The notes below the pieces were generated by a model, which was not told where the DNA came from, searched no databases, and saw only the letters and a list, made by a program, of their open reading frames with translations. From assembly GCF_019583405.1 (NCBI RefSeq), contig NZ_SZUU01000015.1:1-47729 (forward strand): a DNA stretch of 47,729 nt. The letters are read 5' to 3'. A program made the position numbers and the translations under genes. Shown one piece after another: positions 8,717-15,944 of this stretch (positions are counted from its first letter, which is position 1; every line of letters starts with the position of its first letter). This DNA is from Bacteroides fragilis. GTDB taxonomy: Bacteria > Bacteroidota > Bacteroidia > Bacteroidales > Bacteroidaceae.

Positions 8717-9517
8717 ATGAAACGTACTACATATATATTTATTGGCATACTTGCTTCGGTACTCGTGATACTAATGGCAGGTGTCGTTTATATTTCTTTC
8801 CAAAAGTCTGATAGAGACTCATACATACTTACTTTTTCGGATAAGTTGCTTCAAACAGAGTTTTCCGGTGTTCGTGCCGTAAAAGTTTATGCAAGTGATA
8901 CACGTCATGCGTGGCTGGAACAGGCTTGCGTGAATGTAGTGCCATCTACTGATGGGAAAACAAGATTATTTAGTCCGGAATCTGAATATCTGAAAATCAG
9001 TCAGGATGCGGATACTTTGGTGATTTGCCTGGATTTGACTAATTATGATCTTCCTGAACAGAAAAAGAAATATCTTATTCCGGGGTTACAGGCTAAAGGA
9101 TTACAGCTTACTATAGAAGCGGATGCTAATCTGGCTTTTCTGACCAATACCATTCGTGGCTTGCGTACGAATATGAACGGGATAAAAACAGACTCTTTGG
9201 CTACGTATATCCAAAGTGGGGAAGTACGTTTAGATTCTTGTGAGATTCGCGCTCTCTATGTTGATGGTGATGGCGTGACATTTAATGCTCATCAATCGAT
9301 AATTCCCTATCTTTATTTGGATCTGGATGGCGTCAGAAACTGGGGTGTCCATGAATGTACAATTGGTACTGAACACTTGACAGGTAGTGAGACTTATCAT
9401 CGTAATGAGCTCCAGAAAGGGGAATGCAAGAAGATGATTTGGACTCCTAAGAAGGAGGATGCCGTGCTGCATGTGACGATGAAGGAAAAAGGGTGTTTAG
9501 TACTTCAAGACGAATAA
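8717..9517 (+). CDS. hypothetical membrane-anchored protein
   Basis: A 266-residue protein I do not recognise. Residues 6-28 are a strong hydrophobic segment with a basic start (MKRTTYIFIGILASVLVIL), giving a membrane anchor or uncleaved signal; the rest would be extracytoplasmic. The body has repeated short beta-strand-like stretches (VRAVKVYA, LQLTIEADANL, VRLDSCEIRALYVDGDG, YLYLDLDGV), as in a beta-helix or putative adhesin fold. It begins 14 bases after the GntR gene and so belongs to the transporter operon. It may be the transporter's envelope partner (inference). Confidence 0.75.
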   Translation: MKRTTYIFIGILASVLVILMAGVVYISFQKSDRDSYILTFSDKLLQTEFSGVRAVKVYASDTRHAWLEQACVNVVPSTDGKTRLFSPESEYLKISQDADTLVICLDLTNYDLPEQKKKYLIPGLQAKGLQLTIEADANLAFLTNTIRGLRTNMNGIKTDSLATYIQSGEVRLDSCEIRALYVDGDGVTFNAHQSIIPYLYLDLDGVRNWGVHECTIGTEHLTGSETYHRNELQKGECKKMIWTPKKEDAVLHVTMKEKGCLVLQDE

Positions 9518-9573
9518 AAAAGGCATTGCTTCTCGGGCTTTGAGCGGTTTGAGTGGATAGATTGTATATCAGG

Positions 9574-9625
9574 AAGAAAAGGATGTAGCAAAAGAACTGT
9601 TTAGTTTATTGTTGCATCTTTTCTT
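9574..9625. other. long imperfect hairpin in the 9518-9855 spacer
   Basis: AAGAAAAGGATGTAGCAA (9574-9591) and TTGTTGCATCTTTTCTT (9609-9625) pair over about 17 bases with one bulged G and G-U wobbles. No T-run follows, so it is not a textbook terminator. The remainder of this 338-base spacer is G-rich on the + strand and has no supported gene. A second TAnnTTTG-like element (TAGTTTTG) is at 9749-9756. Confidence 0.5.
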
Positions 9626-9786
9626 GTTATCAGAAGTGGAAAGCTATACTTTCTGTTACATACTTACCATTTATGCAGTAAACTATTATGGGGCTAAGTG
9701 CGATAGTAATGGCGTGTTTTTGGGGTGGTAAGGCATTGGAGTATTTTGTAGTTTTGGAGAGATTTAATGAAACGAATGAAATGATC

Positions 9787-9819
9787 TTGTCCGATAGATA
9801 GGAAGAATGCTTATATTTG
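9787..9819 (+). promoter_or_regulatory. promoter for the glycoside hydrolase gene
   Basis: TATATTTG at 9812-9819 matches the -7 element TAnnTTTG; a partial -33 (TTG at 9787-9789) lies 22 bases upstream. The start codon is 36 bases downstream. Confidence 0.6.
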
Positions 9820-9855
9820 CAATATTTGTTTTTGTTAATCTAAAAAAGATCCTAT

Positions 9856-11379
9856 ATGACACGATATAGAAACTTATTGTCATTATTCTTTTGTAGTATG
9901 TGTGTTTCTGTCGCAGGTCAGCCATGTGCAGTAAAAAGCCTTGTGCCCGATACTCCATCTAAAGCCCCGGATTACTTTTGTACGTGGAATTTGCAAGGCT
10001 ATGTGGTCAGCTATAAAAGTACTGAACTAACCAGAGTCGCCATGACTGAAGACTATTTATTTGGAGATGGACCCTATCAGAATTGGGTAGATTGTTATCC
10101 TGTTATCCGGAAAGATCTTTATTTTGTAATGGACGATTCATGGGATATACCGAAAGGCGTTAATGATTCACCAAATCCTTATTTAGGAACTGTAGAACTT
10201 AGTCCGGATCGCTTCCCGTCTTTTTGTGGGGATGACGTGGAACGTTTAAGGCAGCTATCCTTGAAAATCAAAGGCAAAGGCTGGAAAGGTGTTGGTGGAT
10301 GGATTTGTGCCCAGAAGGCAGAAAAGTCTGCCGATATTCCTGAGGAAGAATATTGGAAACGGCGGATAAAGGTAGCTAATGAAGCAGGTTTTGATTATTG
10401 GAAAGTGGATTGGGGGAAAGAGGATAGGAATGGAGAATGGAGAAAAAGATTAACTTCTATGGGCAAACGGTATGCTCCTCGTTTATATATAGAACATGCT
10501 TTGCGAAATGAGTTTATTGAATTCAGTGATGTCTTTCGGACGTATGATGTAGAAAACATTACGGCGCAGCCGATTACTATTCAGCGTATTTGTGATCTAT
10601 TACCTTATAAGACCGTTAATGGGGCAAAAGGAATTATCAACTGTGAAGATGAACCTTATATTGCAGTGGGGCTGGGTTGTGCTATTGGTGTGATGCGTCA
10701 TTCGTTTGCAGGAACTTTGCCGGATGGGACACAGGATTTTGTATTTCCACCGACCGGGCGTGATATAAAGCGACGTTTGGATGAAGTAGTACGTGGAGTC
10801 AGATGGCATCGGATAGCAGTACCTTTCTCAGTAGGAAATACAGCTTATGCTATTGATAGCGTCAAGCTTACTGATCATTGGACGCTATGGGAGAACGAAA
10901 CCTGGAATAAAGGACGTAAGGTTGGTACGGACGTGATAGCTGAAGCACCGGCACGGGTCGCCCGGGGAATGGGGTTGCCGGAAGTTTCCGGGGCTCCTCT
11001 GGAAGTTCGTCCATTTGTGCTGGTGTCCCGTTATCCCAATGGTGCTGTAGCTGTTGTTACAATAGGGCGTAATTTGGGGCATGAATATGTAACAGAAGAA
11101 GTTGCAGTGACCGTATCTGTTGATCGTTGGGATGTGCCTGTCGGTTTACTGGGGTATTTCAAAGAGGTGACGATGGTATTTCCTTCCTCAATAGAAAAGG
11201 AGAATCGTACGGTATATGCACAGGATTTGGCAGGAGAAACTCCGGTGGATATTACTTCCAAAATTGTAATTAAGGGGAATCGTTTGACAATACCGGGGGA
11301 TGTAATCCGACAAATAGGACTCATGAATGCTTCTGAGGGAGATTGTTCTGATCCGGGGATGGTACTAAGAATAATGTAG
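9856..11379 (+). CDS. secreted glycoside hydrolase-like protein (alpha-galactosidase-like TIM barrel)
   Basis: A 507-residue exported protein (signal peptide about residues 1-21, ending SVAGQ). The central part looks like a clan GH-D (alpha-galactosidase type) barrel: YFVMDDSWDIP near 89-99, GWKGVGGWIC near 142-151, and FDYWKVDWGK (179-188), where Asp185 is the likely nucleophile. Asp231 in FRTYDVEN is a candidate acid/base. The last 120 residues are beta-rich, as in the C-terminal sandwich of such enzymes. It has its own promoter, and no SusC/SusD pair or sugar regulator lies nearby, so it is not part of a visible polysaccharide locus. Substrate unknown; the family call is by motif, and a neighbouring clan is possible. 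Confidence 0.6.
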   Translation: MTRYRNLLSLFFCSMCVSVAGQPCAVKSLVPDTPSKAPDYFCTWNLQGYVVSYKSTELTRVAMTEDYLFGDGPYQNWVDCYPVIRKDLYFVMDDSWDIPKGVNDSPNPYLGTVELSPDRFPSFCGDDVERLRQLSLKIKGKGWKGVGGWICAQKAEKSADIPEEEYWKRRIKVANEAGFDYWKVDWGKEDRNGEWRKRLTSMGKRYAPRLYIEHALRNEFIEFSDVFRTYDVENITAQPITIQRICDLLPYKTVNGAKGIINCEDEPYIAVGLGCAIGVMRHSFAGTLPDGTQDFVFPPTGRDIKRRLDEVVRGVRWHRIAVPFSVGNTAYAIDSVKLTDHWTLWENETWNKGRKVGTDVIAEAPARVARGMGLPEVSGAPLEVRPFVLVSRYPNGAVAVVTIGRNLGHEYVTEEVAVTVSVDRWDVPVGLLGYFKEVTMVFPSSIEKENRTVYAQDLAGETPVDITSKIVIKGNRLTIPGDVIRQIGLMNASEGDCSDPGMVLRIM

Positions 11380-11490
11380 CTATTGGTAACTGTCTTAAAG
11401 TTGGTACTTAATGATAAAACGGCAACCCCTAAAAATTTAGGTATGAATCCATGATCCTCCATGATCTCTTCGGTTCTGATATAAAATCAA

Positions 11491-11524
11491 GAAAGGCTGA
11501 TAATTTATTAATTATCAGCCTTTC
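11491..11524 (-). terminator. terminator of the tRNA-fMet transcript
   Basis: A perfect 14-bp stem (GAAAGGCTGATAAT at 11491-11504, its complement at 11511-11524) with a 6-base loop lies 12 bases beyond the 3' end of the minus-strand tRNA. Read on the minus strand it is followed by TTGATTTTAT. It could also stop + strand transcripts from the gene ending at 11379. Confidence 0.8.
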
Positions 11525-11536
11525 TCTTCTATTTAG

Positions 11537-11609
<73 letters not shown>

Positions 11610-11629
11610 ATGTTTCTGTTTTGTGAGTG

Positions 11630-11660
11630 CAAAGGTACGGCTTTTATTTGAACTACCAAA
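11630..11660 (-). promoter_or_regulatory. promoter of the initiator tRNA
   Basis: On the minus strand TTTG (complement of 11657-11660), a 19-base spacer and TACCTTTG (complement of 11630-11637) form a consensus Bacteroides promoter. The -7 element ends 20 bases before the tRNA 5' end. Confidence 0.85.
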
Positions 11661-11785
11661 TATTTCGGCATTTATTTTTTTATAAAAGAGCTTCTTTTAC
11701 ACTATATGCTTGAGGATCAGTGCTGAGATATATTGATTTTTTTTCATCTGCTTTCAGGTACAATTGTTAATAATTTATTTATTTT

Positions 11786-11817
11786 CTTGTGTGGACGAAA
11801 GAAAAGAATTACTTTTG
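11786..11817 (+). promoter_or_regulatory. promoter of the TetR-fabG-rluA operon
   Basis: TACTTTTG at 11810-11817 is a -7 element; CTTG at 11786-11789, 20 bases upstream, is a one-mismatch -33. The start codon is 31 bases after the -7 element. The region between this promoter and the divergent tRNA promoter (11661-11785) is AT-rich and has no gene. Confidence 0.7.
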
Positions 11818-11848
11818 CACAAATAATTCAGCAATGTGCAATTAACCT

Positions 11849-12445
11849 ATGACCGTATCAAAAACAAAAGCCAAGTTAGTAGACGTTGCCCGTCAGCTTT
11901 TCGCCAAGATGGGAGTGGAGAATACTACAATGAATGATATCGCTCTTGCTTCTAAAAAGGGTAGGCGTACGCTCTATACCTATTTTAAAAGTAAGGATGA
12001 AATTTATTTGGCTGTTGTAGAGTCTGAACTGGATATTCTGTCGGATATGATGAAGCGTGTGGCAGATAAAGATATCTCTCCTGATAAAAAAATTATAGAG
12101 ATGATCTATACGCGACTGGATGCAGTGAAAGAGGTGGTTTATCGCAACGGAACACTCCGTGCCAATTTCTTCAGAGATATCTGGCGGGTAGAGAAGGTTC
12201 GCAAAAGGTTTGATGCAAAAGAAATGCAACTTTTCAAAAGTGTGCTGAAGGAAGGACAAGACAAAGGGGTGTTCCATATAGACGATGTGGAAATGACCGC
12301 TGCGTTGGTACATTACTGCGTAAAAGGCATCGAGGTGCCATATATTCGAGGACATATCGGGGCGAACCTGGATATGGAAACCCGAAAAAGATATGTTGCC
12401 AACATCGTGTTTGGTGCACTACATAGAACAAAAATTAATCAATAA
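11849..12445 (+). CDS. TetR/AcrR-family transcriptional regulator
   Basis: A 198-residue regulator. Residues about 8-54 hold the TetR helix-turn-helix (LVDVARQLFAKMGVENTTMNDIA, then KGRRTLYTYFKSKDEIY). The helical ligand-binding and dimer domain follows. It lies 12 bases before fabG and so is probably co-transcribed with it; a lipid-related or acyl-CoA/ACP effector is plausible but is inference from context. ATG at 11849 follows a short AT-rich leader. Confidence 0.92.
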   Translation: MTVSKTKAKLVDVARQLFAKMGVENTTMNDIALASKKGRRTLYTYFKSKDEIYLAVVESELDILSDMMKRVADKDISPDKKIIEMIYTRLDAVKEVVYRNGTLRANFFRDIWRVEKVRKRFDAKEMQLFKSVLKEGQDKGVFHIDDVEMTAALVHYCVKGIEVPYIRGHIGANLDMETRKRYVANIVFGALHRTKINQ

Positions 12446-12457
12446 TTTAAATTTAGT

Positions 12458-13204
12458 ATGGGATTATTAGATGGAAAAACAGCCATTGTGACCGGTGCGG
12501 CTCGTGGTATTGGTAAAGCTATTGCTTTGAAGTTCGCTTCTGAAGGAGCAAATATCGCATTTACAGATCTTGTTATCGACGAAAATGCACAGAACACAGC
12601 GAGAGAAATCGAAGCAATGGGTGTAAAAGCTAAAGGATATGCTTCGAATGCTGCCAATTTTGAAGATACTGCGAAGGTGGTAGAAGAGATTCATAAAGAT
12701 TTTGGACGTATTGATATTCTGGTTAACAATGCAGGCATTACTCGTGACGGATTGATGATGCGTATGAGTGAACAGCAGTGGGATATGGTTATCAATGTAA
12801 ATCTGAAATCCGCTTTCAACTTTGTTCATGCTTGTACACCGATTATGATGCGCCAGAAAGCAGGAAGTATTATTAATATGGCTTCGGTAGTAGGAGTTCA
12901 TGGCAATGCGGGACAGTCTAACTATTCAGCTTCAAAAGCCGGTATGATTGGTTTGGCTAAATCTATCGCACAGGAGCTTGGCTCTCGTGGTATTCGTGCC
13001 AATGCCATTGCTCCCGGATTTATAATCACTGATATGACAGCCGGTCTTTCGGAAGAAGTGAAAACTGAATGGGCTAAAAAAATTCCATTGCGCCGTGGCG
13101 GTACTCCTGAAGATGTGGCCAATGTGGCTACTTTCCTTGCTTCTGATATGTCTTCTTATGTATCAGGACAGGTGATTCAGGTTGATGGTGGTATGAATAT
13201 GTAA
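12458..13204 (+). CDS. fabG: 3-oxoacyl-[acyl-carrier-protein] reductase
   Basis: Short-chain dehydrogenase of 248 residues, the usual FabG length. It reduces 3-oxoacyl-ACP with NADPH in the fatty acid elongation cycle. Visible motifs are the Rossmann TGAARGIGKA (residues 12-21), NNAG, the catalytic Ser in INMASVVG, the YSASKAG active site (YxxxK), and the C-terminal SGQVIQVDGGMNM. It lies between a TetR regulator and an RluA-type gene, with spacers of 12 and 8 bases. Confidence 0.93.
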   Translation: MGLLDGKTAIVTGAARGIGKAIALKFASEGANIAFTDLVIDENAQNTAREIEAMGVKAKGYASNAANFEDTAKVVEEIHKDFGRIDILVNNAGITRDGLMMRMSEQQWDMVINVNLKSAFNFVHACTPIMMRQKAGSIINMASVVGVHGNAGQSNYSASKAGMIGLAKSIAQELGSRGIRANAIAPGFIITDMTAGLSEEVKTEWAKKIPLRRGGTPEDVANVATFLASDMSSYVSGQVIQVDGGMNM

Positions 13205-13212
13205 TATTCGGT

Positions 13213-13878
13213 ATGACCGTCATATACGAAGACAATCATATTATAGTAGTTAACAAGACCGCTTCCGAAATCGTTCAGGGAGACAAAACGGGTGATACTC
13301 CTCTTTCAGAAACAGTTAAGAAATATCTGAAAGATAAATATCAGAAGCCTGGAAATGTCTTTATCGGTGTAACCCATCGTCTGGACCGCCCCGTGAGCGG
13401 TCTTGTTATTTTTGCGAAAACCAGTAAGGCTCTTTCCCGCTTGAATGCGATGTTTAAGAACAGTGAAGTGAAAAAGACCTATTGGGCCATCGTAAAGAAT
13501 TGTCCGAAGCAACCCGAAGGAGAATTGGTTCACTATCTGGTGCGTAACGAGAAGCAGAATAAAAGCTACGCTTATGATAAGGAGGTTCCCAACAGTAAAA
13601 AGGCGATCCTGAACTATAAACTTATCGGACATTCGGATCATTACTTTCTACTTGAAGTTGATCTGAAGACCGGACGTCATCATCAGATTCGTTGCCAGTT
13701 GGCAAAGATGGGATGTCCCATCAAAGGTGATTTGAAATATGGTTCTGCACGCTCCAATCCAGATGGAAGTATTTGTTTGCATGCCCGGCATGTGCGTTTT
13801 GTTCATCCGGTGTCTAAAGAATTGATTGAACTCGATGCGCCTGTACCGGATAGTAACTTGTGGCATGGATTTCAATAA
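13213..13878 (+). CDS. RluA-family RNA pseudouridine synthase
   Basis: A 221-residue cytoplasmic enzyme that isomerises uridine to pseudouridine in rRNA or tRNA. The catalytic Asp lies in the RluA motif HRLDRPVSGLVIFAKT (about residues 56-71). KTGRHHQIRCQLA and GDLKYG are also typical. There is no N-terminal S4 RNA-binding domain, so it is of the short RluA/TruC-like kind rather than RluC/RluD. The target base cannot be told from sequence. It is the last gene of the TetR-fabG operon. Confidence 0.9.
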   Translation: MTVIYEDNHIIVVNKTASEIVQGDKTGDTPLSETVKKYLKDKYQKPGNVFIGVTHRLDRPVSGLVIFAKTSKALSRLNAMFKNSEVKKTYWAIVKNCPKQPEGELVHYLVRNEKQNKSYAYDKEVPNSKKAILNYKLIGHSDHYFLLEVDLKTGRHHQIRCQLAKMGCPIKGDLKYGSARSNPDGSICLHARHVRFVHPVSKELIELDAPVPDSNLWHGFQ

Positions 13879-13947
13879 AAAAGAGTGATAGTTTCACTTA
13901 AATGAATCGGGGTACGCCTTTAATTACTTGTTCTCCCGTATAAACGC

Positions 13948-13991
13948 AAAAAAGCCATTCCTTGAATAGACGAAGTAGGAATGGCTTTTTT
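13948..13991. terminator. bidirectional terminator between rluA-like gene and 65-residue gene
   Basis: A perfect 15-bp stem (13948-13962 with 13977-13991) begins with an A-run and ends with a T-run, so it works on both strands. It separates the convergent genes ending at 13878 (+) and 14010 (-). Confidence 0.9.
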
Positions 13992-14009
13992 GTTGTAGTG
14001 TGCTTACTA

Positions 14010-14207
14010 TTATTCGGCAAACTGTGCAAATGCTTCTGGAACTGCGACCGTTGTAGTCGTTGTATCGGCTACTTCTTTCTTAGGCTCAGTTTTTGCAGTG
14101 TCTTTGACCTCCTTTTTAGGGTCTTTTTTCACCGGGTCCTGTGCCATTGTAAAGAACGATCCACAAGCAAACATAAACATAGCTACTACTAAAACTAACT
14201 TTTTCAT
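14010..14207 (-). CDS. small secreted acidic/lysine repeat protein
   Basis: A 65-residue protein with a signal peptide (MKKLVLVVAMFMFACGSFFTMA) and a mature part of about 43 residues, rich in Lys, Asp, Glu, Pro and Thr, with a repeated KK-E-V-(K/A)-D-T pattern: DPKKEVKDTAKTEPKKEVADTTTTT. The Cys at residue 15 could be a lipobox, but the site after MA looks better for signal peptidase I. ATG at 14207 is chosen because the signal peptide starts there; the open frame upstream runs into a decayed copy of the same signal sequence (14273-14336). Function unknown. Confidence 0.65.
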   Translation of the reverse strand: MKKLVLVVAMFMFACGSFFTMAQDPVKKDPKKEVKDTAKTEPKKEVADTTTTTVAVPEAFAQFAE

Positions 14208-14272
14208 AATTATTTTCTTATTAAAGTTCTGATTGTCTGTTTTTAATTTCATGTTAAGGTCTAGGTTAAAAA

Positions 14273-14336
14273 CCATCACAAACAAACATAAACATTGCTA
14301 CTACTATAAAACTAACTCTTTAGTTTTATCTTTCAT
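14273..14336 (-). pseudogene. decayed 5' copy of the 65-residue secreted-protein gene
   Basis: The minus-strand sequence from ATG at 14336 repeats the signal-peptide codons of the gene at 14207: GTTAGTTTTA, GTAGTAGC, ATGTTTATGTTTG and TTGTG are all shared in order. A 2-base insertion (TA) relative to the intact copy makes a TAG stop, and homology ends after about 46 bases. It is best read as a relic of a tandem duplication. Confidence 0.65.
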
Positions 14337-14446
14337 TTGGTTAAACACTTGTATTAAGTATTTTCCAAATCTTGTGCCAGAAAGAATATTTGTGGGCTAA
14401 TCTGTTGATTTGTAGGTGGCTAAAAAATGAATGGAAATGAAATATA

Positions 14447-14497
14447 GTGTGGAATGTTGTGGAAAGTGTGGAAAAGGGTGTGGAGATATTCCACACC
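14447..14497. repeat. TGTGGAA repeat cluster with terminal hairpin
   Basis: TGTGGAA occurs at 14448, 14458 and 14467, with TGTGGAG at 14479 and the inverse TTCCACA at 14489. The last pair forms an 8-bp stem (14477-14484 with 14490-14497), which on the minus strand is followed by CTTTTCC and may terminate the response regulator gene. TTTTCCACA (complement of 14467-14475) differs from the DnaA box TTATCCACA at one base. The rest of 14337-14446 has nothing I can name. Confidence 0.5.
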
Positions 14498-14507
14498 TTG
14501 GTGTTCT

Positions 14508-15851
14508 TTAGAGGTCGATTCCGTATAGTTTCAGTTTATTGTATAATGTTTTGCGGTCAATATCGAGCAGTTGTGCAGCGCGGCTCTTGTTGTTCCCTGT
14601 TTGTCGGAGTGCTTCCAATATATGTTCCTTTTCAGCATCTTCATCCCGTAATGTCATTTTGGGAGTTGGTAGTTGCGCCTCCAGAATTTCACTACCCAGT
14701 TCTGCAAGACCTATGAAGCTGCCTTGAGCAAGCAATGTGGCGCGTTTGATAATGTTTTTCATCTGCCTTAGGTTACCGGGCCAGTGGTATTCGAGTAATG
14801 CTTTTGAAGCATTGGCATCGAAACCAATCAACTGTTTGTCGAGCTCTTTATTAGCTTGATCAAGAAAGAAGTTGGCAAAAAGAAGGATGTCTCCGCCACG
14901 TTCTTTCAGAGTAGGCATGCGCAAAGTAAACTCGTTGATCCGATGATACAAATCTTCGCGGAATGTACCTTTTTCAATGGCTTGTTCCAGGTTCTCGTTG
15001 GTCGCGGACACCAAACGGATATCGACCGTTATTTCTGAGTTTGAACCAACAGGGCGTATTTTACGTTCCTGTAGGGCACGAAGAAGTTGAATTTGTATTT
15101 CGTAACTTAGGTTACCGATTTCATCAAGAAAGATGGTACCTCCGTTCGCTGCTACAAAAGCACCGGTTTTATCAGAGAGAGCACCGGTGAACGAGCCTTT
15201 GATGTGACCAAAGAACTCAGAAGCGGCCAACTCTTTGGGGATGGAGCCGCAATCGATTGCAATAAATGGTTTGTCGCAACGTTTGCTTAATTGGTGAATG
15301 CGATGGGCTACATACTCTTTTCCGGTTCCACTGGCACCGTTGATAAGAACTGACATGTTGGTAGGAGCTACCAGGCTGACATAGTTATAGAGTTGTTTGG
15401 CGGCATCACTTTCTCCCTCTAGATAGGAATGAGATTCTTGTTTGGCTTTAGGGCTTTTCTCCGTGAGAGGGATTGGAGGAAGAGAAACTTCTTTCTTTTG
15501 AAGTGCTTCGTTTATCTTCTTAAGCAGTTCTTCAGGATTAACGGGTTTGGCAATATAGTCTTGCGCACCCAGTTTCATTGCTTGCACCGCTGATTGGATA
15601 TCTGCATATCCCGTCATGATGATCAATGGGATATGGAGTCCTTTCCCACCCATCCATTTCAATAGGTGAATACCATCGTGGTCGGGAAGTCGCAAGTCGG
15701 AAAGAATCAGGTCTACCGGTTGTGCATCGATGTGTTTTTGCGCACGTGCAATGTTACTCACTGATGATACGTTAAACCCTTTTTTTCCTAACCAGGTTTT
15801 TAGCATCATTCCGAACGTTATATCATCTTCAACTATCAGTATGGATCTCAT
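14508..15851 (-). CDS. sigma-54-dependent response regulator (NtrC family)
   Basis: A 447-residue enhancer-binding protein. The receiver domain (residues 1-120) has acidic pocket EDD, phospho-acceptor Asp52 (SDLRLPD) and Lys102 (AKP). The AAA+ domain (about 145-375) has Walker A GASGTGKE (172-179), the sigma-54 contact loop GSFTGA (219-224, usually GAFTGA) and Walker B IFLDEIG. A Fis-type helix-turn-helix ends the protein (NNKSRAAQLLDIDRKTLYNKL). It would activate sigma-54 promoters on phosphorylation. No histidine kinase gene is adjacent; the hybrid kinase at 19362 is one candidate partner. It is transcribed away from the cyclophilin gene. Confidence 0.94.
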   Translation of the reverse strand: MRSILIVEDDITFGMMLKTWLGKKGFNVSSVSNIARAQKHIDAQPVDLILSDLRLPDHDGIHLLKWMGGKGLHIPLIIMTGYADIQSAVQAMKLGAQDYIAKPVNPEELLKKINEALQKKEVSLPPIPLTEKSPKAKQESHSYLEGESDAAKQLYNYVSLVAPTNMSVLINGASGTGKEYVAHRIHQLSKRCDKPFIAIDCGSIPKELAASEFFGHIKGSFTGALSDKTGAFVAANGGTIFLDEIGNLSYEIQIQLLRALQERKIRPVGSNSEITVDIRLVSATNENLEQAIEKGTFREDLYHRINEFTLRMPTLKERGGDILLFANFFLDQANKELDKQLIGFDANASKALLEYHWPGNLRQMKNIIKRATLLAQGSFIGLAELGSEILEAQLPTPKMTLRDEDAEKEHILEALRQTGNNKSRAAQLLDIDRKTLYNKLKLYGIDL

Positions 15852-15882
15852 GATGTTAGCTTTTGCCTCTTTTTGTGAGCTA

Positions 15883-15890
15883 CAAAGGTA
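15883..15890 (-). promoter_or_regulatory. -7 element for the response regulator gene
   Basis: TACCTTTG on the minus strand fits TAnnTTTG and lies 31 bases before the ATG at 15851. The -33 element is not clear. It is only 21 bases from the divergent -7 element at 15912-15919, so the two promoters overlap. Confidence 0.6.
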
Positions 15891-15911
15891 AGAGGTTTTA
15901 AGGTAAAGTCG

Positions 15912-15919
15912 TATATTTG
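15912..15919 (+). promoter_or_regulatory. -7 element for the cyclophilin-MATE-kinase operon
   Basis: TATATTTG matches TAnnTTTG and lies 25 bases before the ATG at 15945. No clear TTTG at the -33 position. Confidence 0.6.
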
Positions 15920-15944
15920 CAGACTTAAATTAAATAAAAGCGTT

